Of a DNA stretch of 64,000 nt, positions 26,209 through 34,809 are shown one piece after another. A program made the position numbers and the translations under genes. Below the pieces are notes generated by a model. That model did no database searches, was not told the origin of the DNA, and saw only the letters and a list, made by a program, of their open reading frames with translations. Position 1 is the stretch's first letter. Every line of letters begins with the position of its first letter. Source of the DNA: VBDM01 sp035702665 (lineage in GTDB: Bacteria; Pseudomonadota; Gammaproteobacteria; Burkholderiales; SG8-39); contig DASSQD010000035.1 in the NCBI GenBank assembly GCA_035702665.1, forward strand, positions 18,946-82,945, written 5' to 3'.

Positions 26209-26976
26209 ATGAAGCTCAGGATTCTGGGCTGCAGCGGAGGCATAGGCGGGCGGCACCTCCGCACGACGTCCATGCTGCTGGACAACGATATCCTCGTCGA
26301 CGCCGGGACCGGGGTAGCAGATCTTTCCCTGACCGAGCTCTCCCTCATCGACCACGTTTTCCTGACACACTCGCACCTGGACCACATCTCGAGCATCCCG
26401 TTCATGGTGGACACGGTCGGTGGAATGCGCGACCAGCCGCTCACGGTCTGGGCAGTACCGGCGACGCTCGAGATCCTGCGCAGCCACATCTTCAACTGGA
26501 GCGTCTGGCCGGACTTCTCACAGATTCCAAGCCCGGACCAGCCGTTTCTCAGGTATCGCGAGATCCAGGTCGGCGACACGGTCGAGTTGAAAAAGCGAAA
26601 GCTGACGGCGCTTCCCGCCAACCATGTCGTACCCGCCGTCGGGTATCACCTGGATTCCGGAAAGGGCAGCCTGGTATTCACCGGTGACACCACGACGAAC
26701 GATCCTCTTTGGGTTATCGTCAACAAGATATCCAATCTGAAGTACCTGATCATCGAGACCGCCTTCTGCAACCGCGAGAAGGAGCTGGCGGTGATCTCGA
26801 AACATCTCTGCCCGAGCATGCTCGCCGACGAGTTGGGCAAGCTCGAGCGCACCGCGGAGATCTACATCACCCATCTAAAGCCGGGTGAAATCGAGTTGAC
26901 CATGCAGGAAATCGAGGAGGACGCAGGCCAGTACCGCCCGCGGATGCTGCAAAACAATCAGGTTTTTGAGTTCTGA
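26209..26976 (+). CDS. Metallo-beta-lactamase-fold 3',5'-cyclic-nucleotide phosphodiesterase (class II-like)
   Basis: 255 residues. The opening MKLRILGCSGGIGG, the metal-binding HSHLDH, and the later FTGDT and ITHLKPGE motifs match the beta-lactamase-fold phosphodiesterases that hydrolyse cAMP/cGMP (PDE class II, yeast Pde1-like). It has no signal peptide. It lies 15 bp after the cyclase and 12 bp before the cyclic-nucleotide-binding protein, so it is well placed to end the signal locally. Related MBL enzymes include RNase Z and arylsulfatases; the SGGIGG opening and absence of an RNase Z exosite favour the phosphodiesterase reading. Confidence 0.85.
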   Translation: MKLRILGCSGGIGGRHLRTTSMLLDNDILVDAGTGVADLSLTELSLIDHVFLTHSHLDHISSIPFMVDTVGGMRDQPLTVWAVPATLEILRSHIFNWSVWPDFSQIPSPDQPFLRYREIQVGDTVELKKRKLTALPANHVVPAVGYHLDSGKGSLVFTGDTTTNDPLWVIVNKISNLKYLIIETAFCNREKELAVISKHLCPSMLADELGKLERTAEIYITHLKPGEIELTMQEIEEDAGQYRPRMLQNNQVFEF

Positions 26977-26988
26977 GGCGGGCGGAGG

Positions 26989-28056
26989 ATGTGCGCGACT
27001 AGAGTGAGCGCGGAGACGTTGAAAGGCTTCGAGCCCATCGGCTCGCTGCCCGACTCGCGCCTCAACGAGCTCGCGGGGCTCTGCAAGCTCGAGACGGTCG
27101 GCAAGGACTCCGAGTCGTTTCTGGTTCGCAACATCTCCGGACAGGCCGTCTATCTGCTGCGCGGGGAACTAGTGCTGACCTACCCGGACGGTACGTCGAA
27201 GATCCTCGTGGGAGGCTCGGAGCGCTCGCGATATCCGCTCGCACATCGCGGCGAAGTCTTCACGAGCGCCAAGGCCGTCACGGAAGTGGAGCTGATGCGC
27301 ATCGACGACGACCTTCTCGACGTCATGGCAACTTGGGATCAGGTCGCCGCGGTCGAGAGCTCGCCGAAGAAGACCGCAAAGGAGAGCGGCGCATTCGCCA
27401 ACTGGTCGATGATGTCGGGGATGTTCAGCGTCAGCAGCCTGAAGTACGGTGCTTTCTCGCAATTGCCGCCGGCACATATCGACGAGCTGCTGGGTCGCTT
27501 CGAGCGCGTTACGTTCAAGAAGGGCGATGTCGTGATTCGCGAGGGTGCGGAGGGCGACTTCTATTTCGTGATCGAAACGGGCCGGTGCAGGGTCGAGCGG
27601 ATGGTCGGGGGAGTGTCCATGCTGCTCGCCGAGCTGAAGAGCGGAGACGCTTTCGGCGAGGAGGCGCTGGTGTCCGAGGTCAAGCGCAATGCCACGGTGA
27701 CGATGAAGAGCGACGGCACATTGCTGAAGCTATCGAAGAAGGATTTCGTGGAGCTGCTGCGCGAGCCGCTGCTGCAGCGCATATCCGCGGAGGACGCGCG
27801 CGCGAAGGTGGTCGACGGTGCGCAGTGGATCGACGTGCGCTATCCGTCCGAATACCAGTACGACAAACTTCCCGGGGCCATCAATATTCCCCTGTCGGAC
27901 ATTCGCAATGCCTTCGGCGCCCTGGACAAGGGAAAGGAGTACGTGCTCTACTGCCAGAGCGAGCGCCGCAGCGCCGCGGCGGCGTTTCTCATGGCCCAGC
28001 GGGGGTACCGGGCGTACGTGCTCGCGGGCGGCCTCTGGGGCGAAACGAAGCGGTGA
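26989..28056 (+). CDS. Cyclic-nucleotide-binding protein with C-terminal rhodanese domain
   Basis: 355 residues. Residues about 5-115 form a degenerate CNB-like roll. Residues about 150-255 are a canonical CNB domain with GDAFGEEALVSEVKRNATV, where the glutamate and arginine that hold the ribose-phosphate of cAMP are both present. Residues about 260-355 are a rhodanese domain (WIDVRYPSEYQYDKLPGAINIP) with the active-site cysteine in LYCQSERRSA. No DNA-binding domain is present, so this is an effector rather than a transcription factor. It is the natural receptor for the nucleotide made by the cyclase two genes upstream. What the sulfurtransferase domain acts on is unknown. Confidence 0.9.
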   Translation: MCATRVSAETLKGFEPIGSLPDSRLNELAGLCKLETVGKDSESFLVRNISGQAVYLLRGELVLTYPDGTSKILVGGSERSRYPLAHRGEVFTSAKAVTEVELMRIDDDLLDVMATWDQVAAVESSPKKTAKESGAFANWSMMSGMFSVSSLKYGAFSQLPPAHIDELLGRFERVTFKKGDVVIREGAEGDFYFVIETGRCRVERMVGGVSMLLAELKSGDAFGEEALVSEVKRNATVTMKSDGTLLKLSKKDFVELLREPLLQRISAEDARAKVVDGAQWIDVRYPSEYQYDKLPGAINIPLSDIRNAFGALDKGKEYVLYCQSERRSAAAAFLMAQRGYRAYVLAGGLWGETKR

Positions 28057-28224
28057 GGGCGCGCGCAAAGCGGGTATTCCGACCGGTCAGGCGCGATTCT
28101 CGCTTGCTGGAAAGCAGTTGCAGGCTCCGGCGCGTGAATAACGCCCGGCCGCGCACGGGTGAACGGTGGTAAAGTAATTGATTATCTGGCCATTTCGGGT
28201 GCTGGACACTAGGGTGGGTTGCCA

Positions 28225-30591
28225 ATGAGCGCGGTACTACAGACGCACGTGGGCGCGGCCGGCGATGTCAACAGCCGGTTGAATTTCCAGAAGAATCTCC
28301 AGAGCGTCACCAACAAGATCCACGCCACCACCAACGTGGATGAGATCATGCTGGAAGTCAGCGCCGACATCTGCACCTTGTTCAACGCCGACCGCCTGAC
28401 GATCTACACCGTGGGCGAGGACAAGCAGAGCATTGTCTCCAAGGTCAAGACGGGCCTCAACTCGTTCAAAGACCTCAAGCTGCCCATCGCAGAGCACTCC
28501 ATCGCAGGCTTCGTTGCGCTGTCGAAGAAGATGCTCAGCCTGAGGGACGTCTACGACGAGAGCGAGCTCAGGGCACACAATCACAATTTGCGCTTTCTGC
28601 AGGAAGTCGACAAGCGCACGGGCTATCGCACCAAGCAGATGCTGGTTGCGCCGGTGGCGGAGCCCGGAAGCGGGGAACTGGTCGGTGTAGTCCAGTTAAT
28701 CAACAACAAGGCCGGCGTTCCCTTTGGCCAACTCGCCGAAGAGGGCGTGAGCGAGCTTTGCCAGACGCTGGCTATCGCCCTCAAGCAGCGCCAGAAGCCG
28801 CAGGTTCTCAAGACCAAGTACGACTTCCTCGTCGGCGACGCGGTGATCTCCGCCGCGGAGTTCGAGCTGGCGGCGCGCTCGGCGCGCAAGAAGGCGGTCG
28901 ACGTCGAAGATGTGCTGACCCAGGAATTCCAGGTCAAGCTTCCCGCGATAGGCGCGGCGCTGGCGAAGTTCTTCGGGACGCCCTACGAGCCTTTCAAGCC
29001 GGATCGCATCAAGCCGATGGATCTGCTGAAGAACCTGAAGCGCGAGTACGTGGATTCCAATCAATGGGTCCCGATCGAGGATTCCAAGGAAGGCCTCGTT
29101 ATCCTTTGCCTCGATCCGGAGCGAATCAAGAGCTCGCGCATCGTCCAGAACGTCTTCCCGGGCCGCAAGCTGACGTACCGCGTCACGACTCTCAAGGAGT
29201 TCAAGGACACGCTCAAGGCCTTCTATGGCGCGGACGCGGTCGACAGCGGCGACATCGGCGACATGCTTCACGACCTCCAGGAAGACGAAGGTCCGGCGGA
29301 GACGGGGGATGACGATGTTTCGGCGGCGGCCGACAACGAGTTGGTCAAGCTGGTCAACAAGATCATCATCGATGCCTACAACCAGGGTGCCTCCGACATC
29401 CACATCGAGCCTTATCCGGGCAAGGGGAAGACCGAGATCCGACTAAGAAAAGACGGCTCGCTGGTTCCCTATATCGAGGTCCCGGGGTCCTACCGGAACG
29501 CCATTGTGGCGCGCATCAAGATCATGTGCGATCTCGACATCTCGGAAAAGCGCAAGCCGCAGGACGGCAAGATCAAGTTCAAGAAATTCGGGCCGCTCGA
29601 CATCGAGCTGCGGGTGGCGACGATTCCGTCCCAGGGCGGCGTCGAGGACGTGGTCATGCGTATCCTCGCCGCGGGGGAGCCTATCCCGATCGACAAGCTG
29701 GGGCTTTCGCCTTCAAACCTGCCAAAGCTCAAGGAGACGGTCAGCAAGCCCTACGGGCTGTTCTTCTGCTGCGGTCCCACTGGCTCGGGCAAGACCACGA
29801 CGCTGCACTCGGTGCTGGGTTTCCTGAACACGCCCGACACCAAGATCTGGACTGCCGAGGACCCGGTCGAAATCACGCAGAAAGGCCTGCGCCAGGTGCA
29901 GGTCAACAAGAAGGCGGGTCTCGATTTCGCTGCGGTCATGAAGTCCTTCCTCCGCGCGGATCCGGACATCATCATGGTCGGCGAGATGCGCGACAAGGAG
30001 ACCACCGGGACCGGCATCGAGGCCTCGCTCACGGGTCACTTGGTGTTCGCGACGCTGCATACCAACAGCGCTCCCGAATCCATCATCCGCTTGCTCGACA
30101 TGGGTATGGACCCCTTCAATTTCGCCGACGCGCTGCTGGGGATTCTCGCGCAGCGGCTGGCCAAGCGCCTCTGCAGCAAGTGCAAGCAGCCCTACGCCGC
30201 CGGCGCGGACGAGATGAAGCATATCCTGCAAGAGTATTGCACCGAACTTCTGAATACCGGCCCGTTCAAGAAGGACGCCAAATCAGCCTACGAGCATGTC
30301 TACCGTGACCTTGCGAAGCACTACGCCAACGACAAGGGGCAGTTCACCCTTTACAGGGCCAAGGGCTGCGATGCCTGCGGCAATACGGGATACAAAGGGC
30401 GGGTCGGTCTGCACGAGCTCCTGATTGCGTCCGATCACCTCAAGAAGTTGATCCAGGAGCACGCGCGGGTAGCCGAGATCCTGGCGCTCGCCCTTGAAGA
30501 AGGTATGCGGACCCTGAAGATGGATGGCATCGAGAAGGTGCTTCAAGGCATTACCGACATGCCGCAGGTCCGCGCGGTCTGCATCAAGTAA
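28225..30591 (+). CDS. GAF domain fused to a GspE/PilB-type secretion ATPase
   Basis: 788 residues from the ATG at 28225. Domains: an N-terminal GAF sensor (about 20-185), a GspE/MshE-type N-terminal domain (about 190-350), and the T2SSE ATPase (about 365-780). ATPase motifs are Walker A GPTGSGKTTTLHS, an Asp box, Walker B-like IIMVGEMRDKET, a His box (FATLHTN), and a zinc tetracysteine (CSKC, CDACGNTG). PilB and GspE normally lack GAF domains. A 168-bp gap separates it from the CNB-rhodanese gene, so it probably starts a second transcription unit, with the HD-GYP gene 47 bp downstream. It may power type IV pilus assembly of the nearby pilin or a related machine; no pilC, pilD or pilQ is in the window. 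Confidence 0.92.
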   Translation: MSAVLQTHVGAAGDVNSRLNFQKNLQSVTNKIHATTNVDEIMLEVSADICTLFNADRLTIYTVGEDKQSIVSKVKTGLNSFKDLKLPIAEHSIAGFVALSKKMLSLRDVYDESELRAHNHNLRFLQEVDKRTGYRTKQMLVAPVAEPGSGELVGVVQLINNKAGVPFGQLAEEGVSELCQTLAIALKQRQKPQVLKTKYDFLVGDAVISAAEFELAARSARKKAVDVEDVLTQEFQVKLPAIGAALAKFFGTPYEPFKPDRIKPMDLLKNLKREYVDSNQWVPIEDSKEGLVILCLDPERIKSSRIVQNVFPGRKLTYRVTTLKEFKDTLKAFYGADAVDSGDIGDMLHDLQEDEGPAETGDDDVSAAADNELVKLVNKIIIDAYNQGASDIHIEPYPGKGKTEIRLRKDGSLVPYIEVPGSYRNAIVARIKIMCDLDISEKRKPQDGKIKFKKFGPLDIELRVATIPSQGGVEDVVMRILAAGEPIPIDKLGLSPSNLPKLKETVSKPYGLFFCCGPTGSGKTTTLHSVLGFLNTPDTKIWTAEDPVEITQKGLRQVQVNKKAGLDFAAVMKSFLRADPDIIMVGEMRDKETTGTGIEASLTGHLVFATLHTNSAPESIIRLLDMGMDPFNFADALLGILAQRLAKRLCSKCKQPYAAGADEMKHILQEYCTELLNTGPFKKDAKSAYEHVYRDLAKHYANDKGQFTLYRAKGCDACGNTGYKGRVGLHELLIASDHLKKLIQEHARVAEILALALEEGMRTLKMDGIEKVLQGITDMPQVRAVCIK

Positions 30592-30638
30592 GGCGGCGCG
30601 ACGCCGCTCGATCCACGGCCGGCTACCCTGGGGGGTTC

Positions 30639-32294
30639 TTGGAGACCGACGAAGATCTGTTTCGCCGTCTCGAGCAGCTTAACGAGATCGGCTCTGCCCT
30701 CTCGCAGGAGAAAGATATCGATCACCTGCTGGAGAAGATCCTTCTCGCGGCGAAGGCGATCACGCGTGCCGCGGGCGGTACCCTGTACGTCCTGGAGCCC
30801 TCCGATGAGGGCCCGCGGCTCAGGTTCGCGATCATGAGGAACGAGGCATTGGGCATTGCGATGGGAGGCACCACCGGCAACCCCATACCCTTCTATCCGG
30901 TTCACCTGTACGGAAAGGACGGAAAACCGAACAACCAGATGGTCGCTGCGTATGCGGCCCTTACCAGCAAGACGGTCAACATCGCAGACGCCTATTCGGA
31001 AGAGGGTTTCGATTTCTCCGGGACACGCAATTTCGACAGGAAGACGGGATACCGATCCAAAGCTTTCCTCACCGTTCCGATGAAGAACCACGAAGGCGAG
31101 ATCATCGGCGTGCTCCAGTTGATCAACCGCATGGAGCCGGGAACGAACGAGGTAGGCCCTTTTGCCTCGTCCGACCAGCGTCTTGCGGAATCTCTCGCGT
31201 CGCAGGCTGCCATCGCGCTTACGAATCGGCAGCTCATCAATCAGCTCGAGGTATTGTTCGAGTCCTTCATCGCGCTCATCAACACCGCTATAGACGAGAA
31301 GTCCCCGTACACGGGGGGGCACTGTCAGCGCGTCCCTGTGCTCACGATGATGCTCGCCGAGGCTGTCAACGAGACTTATGAAGGGCCGCTTCGCGAATTC
31401 AAGATGACCGACAAGGACCGCTATGAGCTTAAGATAGCCGGCCTGCTGCACGATTGCGGGAAAGTGACGACTCCGGTGCACGTCGTGGACAAGGCCACCA
31501 AGCTCGAGACGATCTTCGACCGGATCAATCTTCTGGACACGCGTTTCGAGGTGCTCAAGCGCGATCTCGAGATCGAGGCGTTGATGCGCAAGCTTGAGGT
31601 CGCGCGGAAGCGTGGCCTGAGCGAGAGCGCTGCGCGCGAGGAATCGGCGCGCGTCGACGAGGGCTATCGCGAAGGTCTGCGGGCCCTGGAAAGCGACCGC
31701 GAGTTCCTGCGTCACGCCAACATCGGGGGTGAGGTCATGTCGGCTGAGGCGCGTGATCGCGTGGTCCGCATCGGTACCGGGCGCAAGTGGGTCGACGCGA
31801 CAGGGAACATGGCGGACTTCCTCACGCCCGACGAGATCAACAACCTCACGATCGCTCGCGGTACGCTGACCCAGGAGGAACGCGAGACCATCAACCACCA
31901 CATCGTCGCTACGATAAAGATGCTTGAGGCGCTGCCTTGGCCCAAGCATCTGCGCAACGTCCCGGAATACGCCGGCGGTCACCACGAACGCATGGACGGG
32001 AAGGGCTATCCCCGGGGACTGACGCGCGAGAAGATGTCCGTCCAAGCCCGGGTCATGGGGATTGCCGACATATTCGAGGCACTGACGGCGAAAGACCGGC
32101 CGTACAAGCGCGGCAAGACTCTCTCCGAGTCGCTGAAGATTCTAGGCAACTTCCGGTTGAACGGCCACATCGATCCGGACCTGTTCGACGTATTCGTGCG
32201 CAAGAAGGTGTATTTGCGCTATGCCGAACAGTTCCTCGACCGTGATCAGATCGACGAGGTCGAAGAGTCCAAGATCCCGGGATTCGTGCCGTAG
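30639..32294 (+). CDS. GAF and HD-GYP domain protein (putative c-di-GMP phosphodiesterase) with enlarged catalytic core
   Basis: 551 residues from a TTG start, the best available in this frame. A GAF domain (about 10-190) precedes an HD-GYP domain (about 205-530). The HD pair is H271-D272 in LLHDCGK. The paired histidines (INHHI, near 420) and GGHHERMDGKGYP (from about 446) follow, then ADIFEALTAKDRPYKR. All metal ligands and the GYP motif are present. Between HDCGK and INHHI there are about 120 more residues than usual, largely charged helix. The family hydrolyses c-di-GMP or related dinucleotides. The GAF domain resembles that of the ATPase encoded just upstream, which suggests a shared ligand. 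Confidence 0.9.
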   Translation: METDEDLFRRLEQLNEIGSALSQEKDIDHLLEKILLAAKAITRAAGGTLYVLEPSDEGPRLRFAIMRNEALGIAMGGTTGNPIPFYPVHLYGKDGKPNNQMVAAYAALTSKTVNIADAYSEEGFDFSGTRNFDRKTGYRSKAFLTVPMKNHEGEIIGVLQLINRMEPGTNEVGPFASSDQRLAESLASQAAIALTNRQLINQLEVLFESFIALINTAIDEKSPYTGGHCQRVPVLTMMLAEAVNETYEGPLREFKMTDKDRYELKIAGLLHDCGKVTTPVHVVDKATKLETIFDRINLLDTRFEVLKRDLEIEALMRKLEVARKRGLSESAAREESARVDEGYREGLRALESDREFLRHANIGGEVMSAEARDRVVRIGTGRKWVDATGNMADFLTPDEINNLTIARGTLTQEERETINHHIVATIKMLEALPWPKHLRNVPEYAGGHHERMDGKGYPRGLTREKMSVQARVMGIADIFEALTAKDRPYKRGKTLSESLKILGNFRLNGHIDPDLFDVFVRKKVYLRYAEQFLDRDQIDEVEESKIPGFVP

Positions 32295-32313
32295 GTCCCG
32301 GGAATACGGTTTG

Positions 32314-34629
32314 ATGGCGAGCGCCGGATCACCCTCGCAATTGCTCGACGCTGCGCTCGAGCATCATCGGGAGGGACGCCTGCCGCAGGCGGAGTCGTTC
32401 TACCGGGAAATTCTGCGCGTTGACCCGAAGAACGTGGATGCTTTGCACTTTCTCGGCGTCTTGGCCTACCAGCGGGGGAAACACGGGGAGGCCGAAGAAC
32501 TCATCTCCAGCGCTCTGCGGCTGAACCCCTCCAACCCTCCGGCGCACAACAACCTCGGCAACGCCCAGGCGGCCCAGGGCAAGCTGAATCAAGCGGTCGC
32601 TTCCTTTGTGAGCGCTTTGGCGCTGGACCCGAACTACGTCGATGCGCTCGTTAACATGGGCTCGGCGCTTACGGCCAGCGGCGAGTTGGGTAAGGCCATC
32701 ACCTGCTTCCAGCGTGCGCTGGCGCTGGCGCCGGGAACTGCGGCCGCGCAGTCGGGACTGCGGAATGCCATGGAGCACCAGAGTAGGGCGCCCAGGTCTT
32801 CCCCGCCGGAGGACCGGAGTGCAGGGGCGGCCGAATCGCCCGCCGCGCTCCTGGATGCGGGCAATGCCCTGAAGGACGAAGGAAGGCTGGACGAGGCCGT
32901 CGCAAGCTACAGGAAGGCTCTGTTGATCGACCCGGGTTTTTCGGGAGCGTATGTGAATCTCGGCAATGTCCTGCACGTCCAGGGGAAAACGGCCGAGGCG
33001 ATCACATCGTACCAAAAAGCGCTTGCGATCGATCCCAACTTCCTCGAGGCGCATTTCAACCTGGCGAACACCTATCGCGACCAGAACGAGCTGAATGACG
33101 CCGTGGCGCACTACGAAAGGTCGGTCGCCATTCGGCCCGATTTCCCTGACGCATACTACGCGCTAGGGCATGTGTTCAGGCATCAGGGCCGGCATGAGGA
33201 CTCGCTCGCCTGCTACCAAAAGGCGCTCGCGCTTGCTCCTGAATATGTCGAAGCACGCTGGGGCCTAGCCATCTCCCAGGTTCCAAAGATGTACGAGCTG
33301 GACACTGAGCCCTCGCGGTGCATTGCGGCCTTCTCAGAGCAGGTGAATCAGCTGGATCGCTGGTTCGACGGAGAGCGCGCCGCGCAAGGGTTCAAAGCTG
33401 TGGGTAGCCAGCAGCCGTTCGCGCTGGCGTATCACGAGGCGAACAACAGAAATGTCCTCGAGCGGTATGGTCGGCTTTGCACCCGCCTGATGGGCGTTTG
33501 GTTCGAAAGGCAGGGGCTTGCCTCGCCCCCTCGACGCAAGCCCAATACTCCTCTCCGAGTCGGGTTCGTATCGCAGTATTTCTGGAATCATTCGGTGTGG
33601 AACGCCATCGTGAAGGGATGGTTCCAGATGTTGGATCGAGACCGTTTCGCCATATACGGTTTCTTTCTCGGGCATCGCCAGGACAAGGAAACCGCTCTTG
33701 CCCGGTCGTCGGCCGAGCATTTCGAGGAGGGCGGAAGAGATTTGCGGAGATGGGCGAGCGCAATTCTCGACCAGCGGCTGGATGTGCTCATCTATCCGGA
33801 GATCGGCATGGATCCAATGACCTTGCAGCTGGCTTCATTGCGGCTGGCTCCGATCCAGGCGGTCACTTGGGGACACCCTGAGACTACGGGGCTGCCCACG
33901 ATTGACTACTACCTGTCCGGCGAGGCTTTCGAGCCCGCCAACGCGCAGGAGCACTATTCCGAACGCTTGGTGGCGCTGCCCAACCTCGGCTGCTTCTACG
34001 AGCCGTTGGAGAGCAAACCCACGGCTCCCGACCTCTCGAAGATGGGGATCGGAACCGACCAACCGTTGCTGCTGTGTCCCGGAATGCCGTTCAAGTACGC
34101 GCCCCAGTTCGATTGGGTCCTCGCCGAAATCGCCCGCCGCGCGGGAAGGTGCCAATTCGTGTTTTTCACACCAGAGACAGCAAGCCTCGCGCAAATGCTG
34201 CGGGTGCGGCTCGAATTCGCTTTCGCGAAGCGCGGACTCGAATTCAATAAATTCGGAATCTTCATTCCCTGGCTGAACGGACCGGCATTTGATGGTTTGA
34301 TGAAGCGTGCCGACCTCTTTCTGGACACTATAGGATTTTCCGGTTTCAACACGGCGATGCAGGCAGTAGAGTGCGGGCTTCCTATCGTAACTCGCGACGG
34401 TCGTTTCATGCGGGGGAGGCTCGCGAGCGGCATCCTCAAGCGGCTGGGCTTGCAGGAGCTCGTTGCTGGGACGGAGCAGGAGTACGTCGAGCTGGCCTTG
34501 AAGATCATCCGGGACGACAGCTATCGCGCGAGCCTGCGCGAACGCCTTGCTTCCCGACGCTCCGTGCTCTACGCGGACGAGACGCCGATCCACGGGCTGG
34601 AGGATTTCCTGCTCGGAGCTGCCGGGTGA
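32314..34629 (+). CDS. TPR-repeat O-GlcNAc transferase-like protein (GT41/SPINDLY type)
   Basis: 771 residues from the ATG at 32314. Residues about 1-330 hold around eight TPR units (AHNNLGNAQAAQGKLNQAVASF, AYVNLGNVLHVQGKTAEAIT, AHFNLANTYRDQNELNDAVA). The C-terminal part is a GT41 catalytic region beginning LRVGFVSQYFWNHSV, with VTWGHPETTGLPTIDYYLSGE, LLCPGMPFKYAPQFDWVL and FLDTIGFSGFNTAMQAVECGLPIVTRDG, which form the UDP-sugar site. GT41 enzymes are soluble and add GlcNAc (or fucose in SPINDLY) to serine or threonine of proteins; the TPRs choose the target. It lies 19 bp after the HD-GYP gene and 180 bp before pilA, so pilin or a cluster protein is a plausible acceptor. That is inference. 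Confidence 0.88.
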   Translation: MASAGSPSQLLDAALEHHREGRLPQAESFYREILRVDPKNVDALHFLGVLAYQRGKHGEAEELISSALRLNPSNPPAHNNLGNAQAAQGKLNQAVASFVSALALDPNYVDALVNMGSALTASGELGKAITCFQRALALAPGTAAAQSGLRNAMEHQSRAPRSSPPEDRSAGAAESPAALLDAGNALKDEGRLDEAVASYRKALLIDPGFSGAYVNLGNVLHVQGKTAEAITSYQKALAIDPNFLEAHFNLANTYRDQNELNDAVAHYERSVAIRPDFPDAYYALGHVFRHQGRHEDSLACYQKALALAPEYVEARWGLAISQVPKMYELDTEPSRCIAAFSEQVNQLDRWFDGERAAQGFKAVGSQQPFALAYHEANNRNVLERYGRLCTRLMGVWFERQGLASPPRRKPNTPLRVGFVSQYFWNHSVWNAIVKGWFQMLDRDRFAIYGFFLGHRQDKETALARSSAEHFEEGGRDLRRWASAILDQRLDVLIYPEIGMDPMTLQLASLRLAPIQAVTWGHPETTGLPTIDYYLSGEAFEPANAQEHYSERLVALPNLGCFYEPLESKPTAPDLSKMGIGTDQPLLLCPGMPFKYAPQFDWVLAEIARRAGRCQFVFFTPETASLAQMLRVRLEFAFAKRGLEFNKFGIFIPWLNGPAFDGLMKRADLFLDTIGFSGFNTAMQAVECGLPIVTRDGRFMRGRLASGILKRLGLQELVAGTEQEYVELALKIIRDDSYRASLRERLASRRSVLYADETPIHGLEDFLLGAAG

Positions 34630-34718
34630 CGCCCTGCGTCAGTCTGTGCCGTATTTCGCGCCGGGAAAGGTGTCGCTATGGGAGGGAGATAGAGGGGGCT
34701 AGCATAAAAATTCATTAT

Positions 34719-34731
34719 TAACAATATGTTG
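34719..34731 (+). promoter_or_regulatory. Candidate IHF site upstream of pilA
   Basis: TAACAATATGTTG matches the IHF consensus WATCAANNNNTTR at 12 of 13 positions and sits in a locally AT-rich stretch (about 34703-34735) unlike the GC-rich surroundings. It is 17 bases upstream of the sigma-54 element, where IHF usually bends DNA to bring a bound activator to the promoter. Confidence 0.5.
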
Positions 34732-34747
34732 AGAGCGTACGCCACGG

Positions 34748-34763
34748 TGGCATGCCACTTGCT
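34748..34763 (+). promoter_or_regulatory. Sigma-54 (-24/-12) promoter for pilA
   Basis: TGGCATGCCACTTGCT matches the RpoN consensus TGGCAY-N5-TTGC(A/T), with GG at 34749-34750, GC at 34761-34762 and exactly ten bases between. The predicted start of transcription is about 34774, 36 bases before the pilA ATG. PilR-dependent sigma-54 control of pilA is well known in Pseudomonas and other type IV pilus bacteria. Confidence 0.85.
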
Positions 34764-34809
34764 GTTATGCGTTCCAACGCCATCTGGCGTCCCAAGGAAG
34801 GAGTATCTA

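Noticed and set aside
19711..28056. Type VI secretion PpkA/PppA/Fha module
   Set aside because: Kinase, phosphatase and FHA genes are present, but no Tss genes (sheath, Hcp, VgrG, ClpV) lie nearby and the following genes are cyclic-nucleotide and pilus-type proteins.
28057..28224. Sigma-54 promoter before the GAF-ATPase gene (TGGCC...GGGTGCT)
   Set aside because: The spacing between GG and GC is 11 bases, not 10, so it does not fit RpoN.
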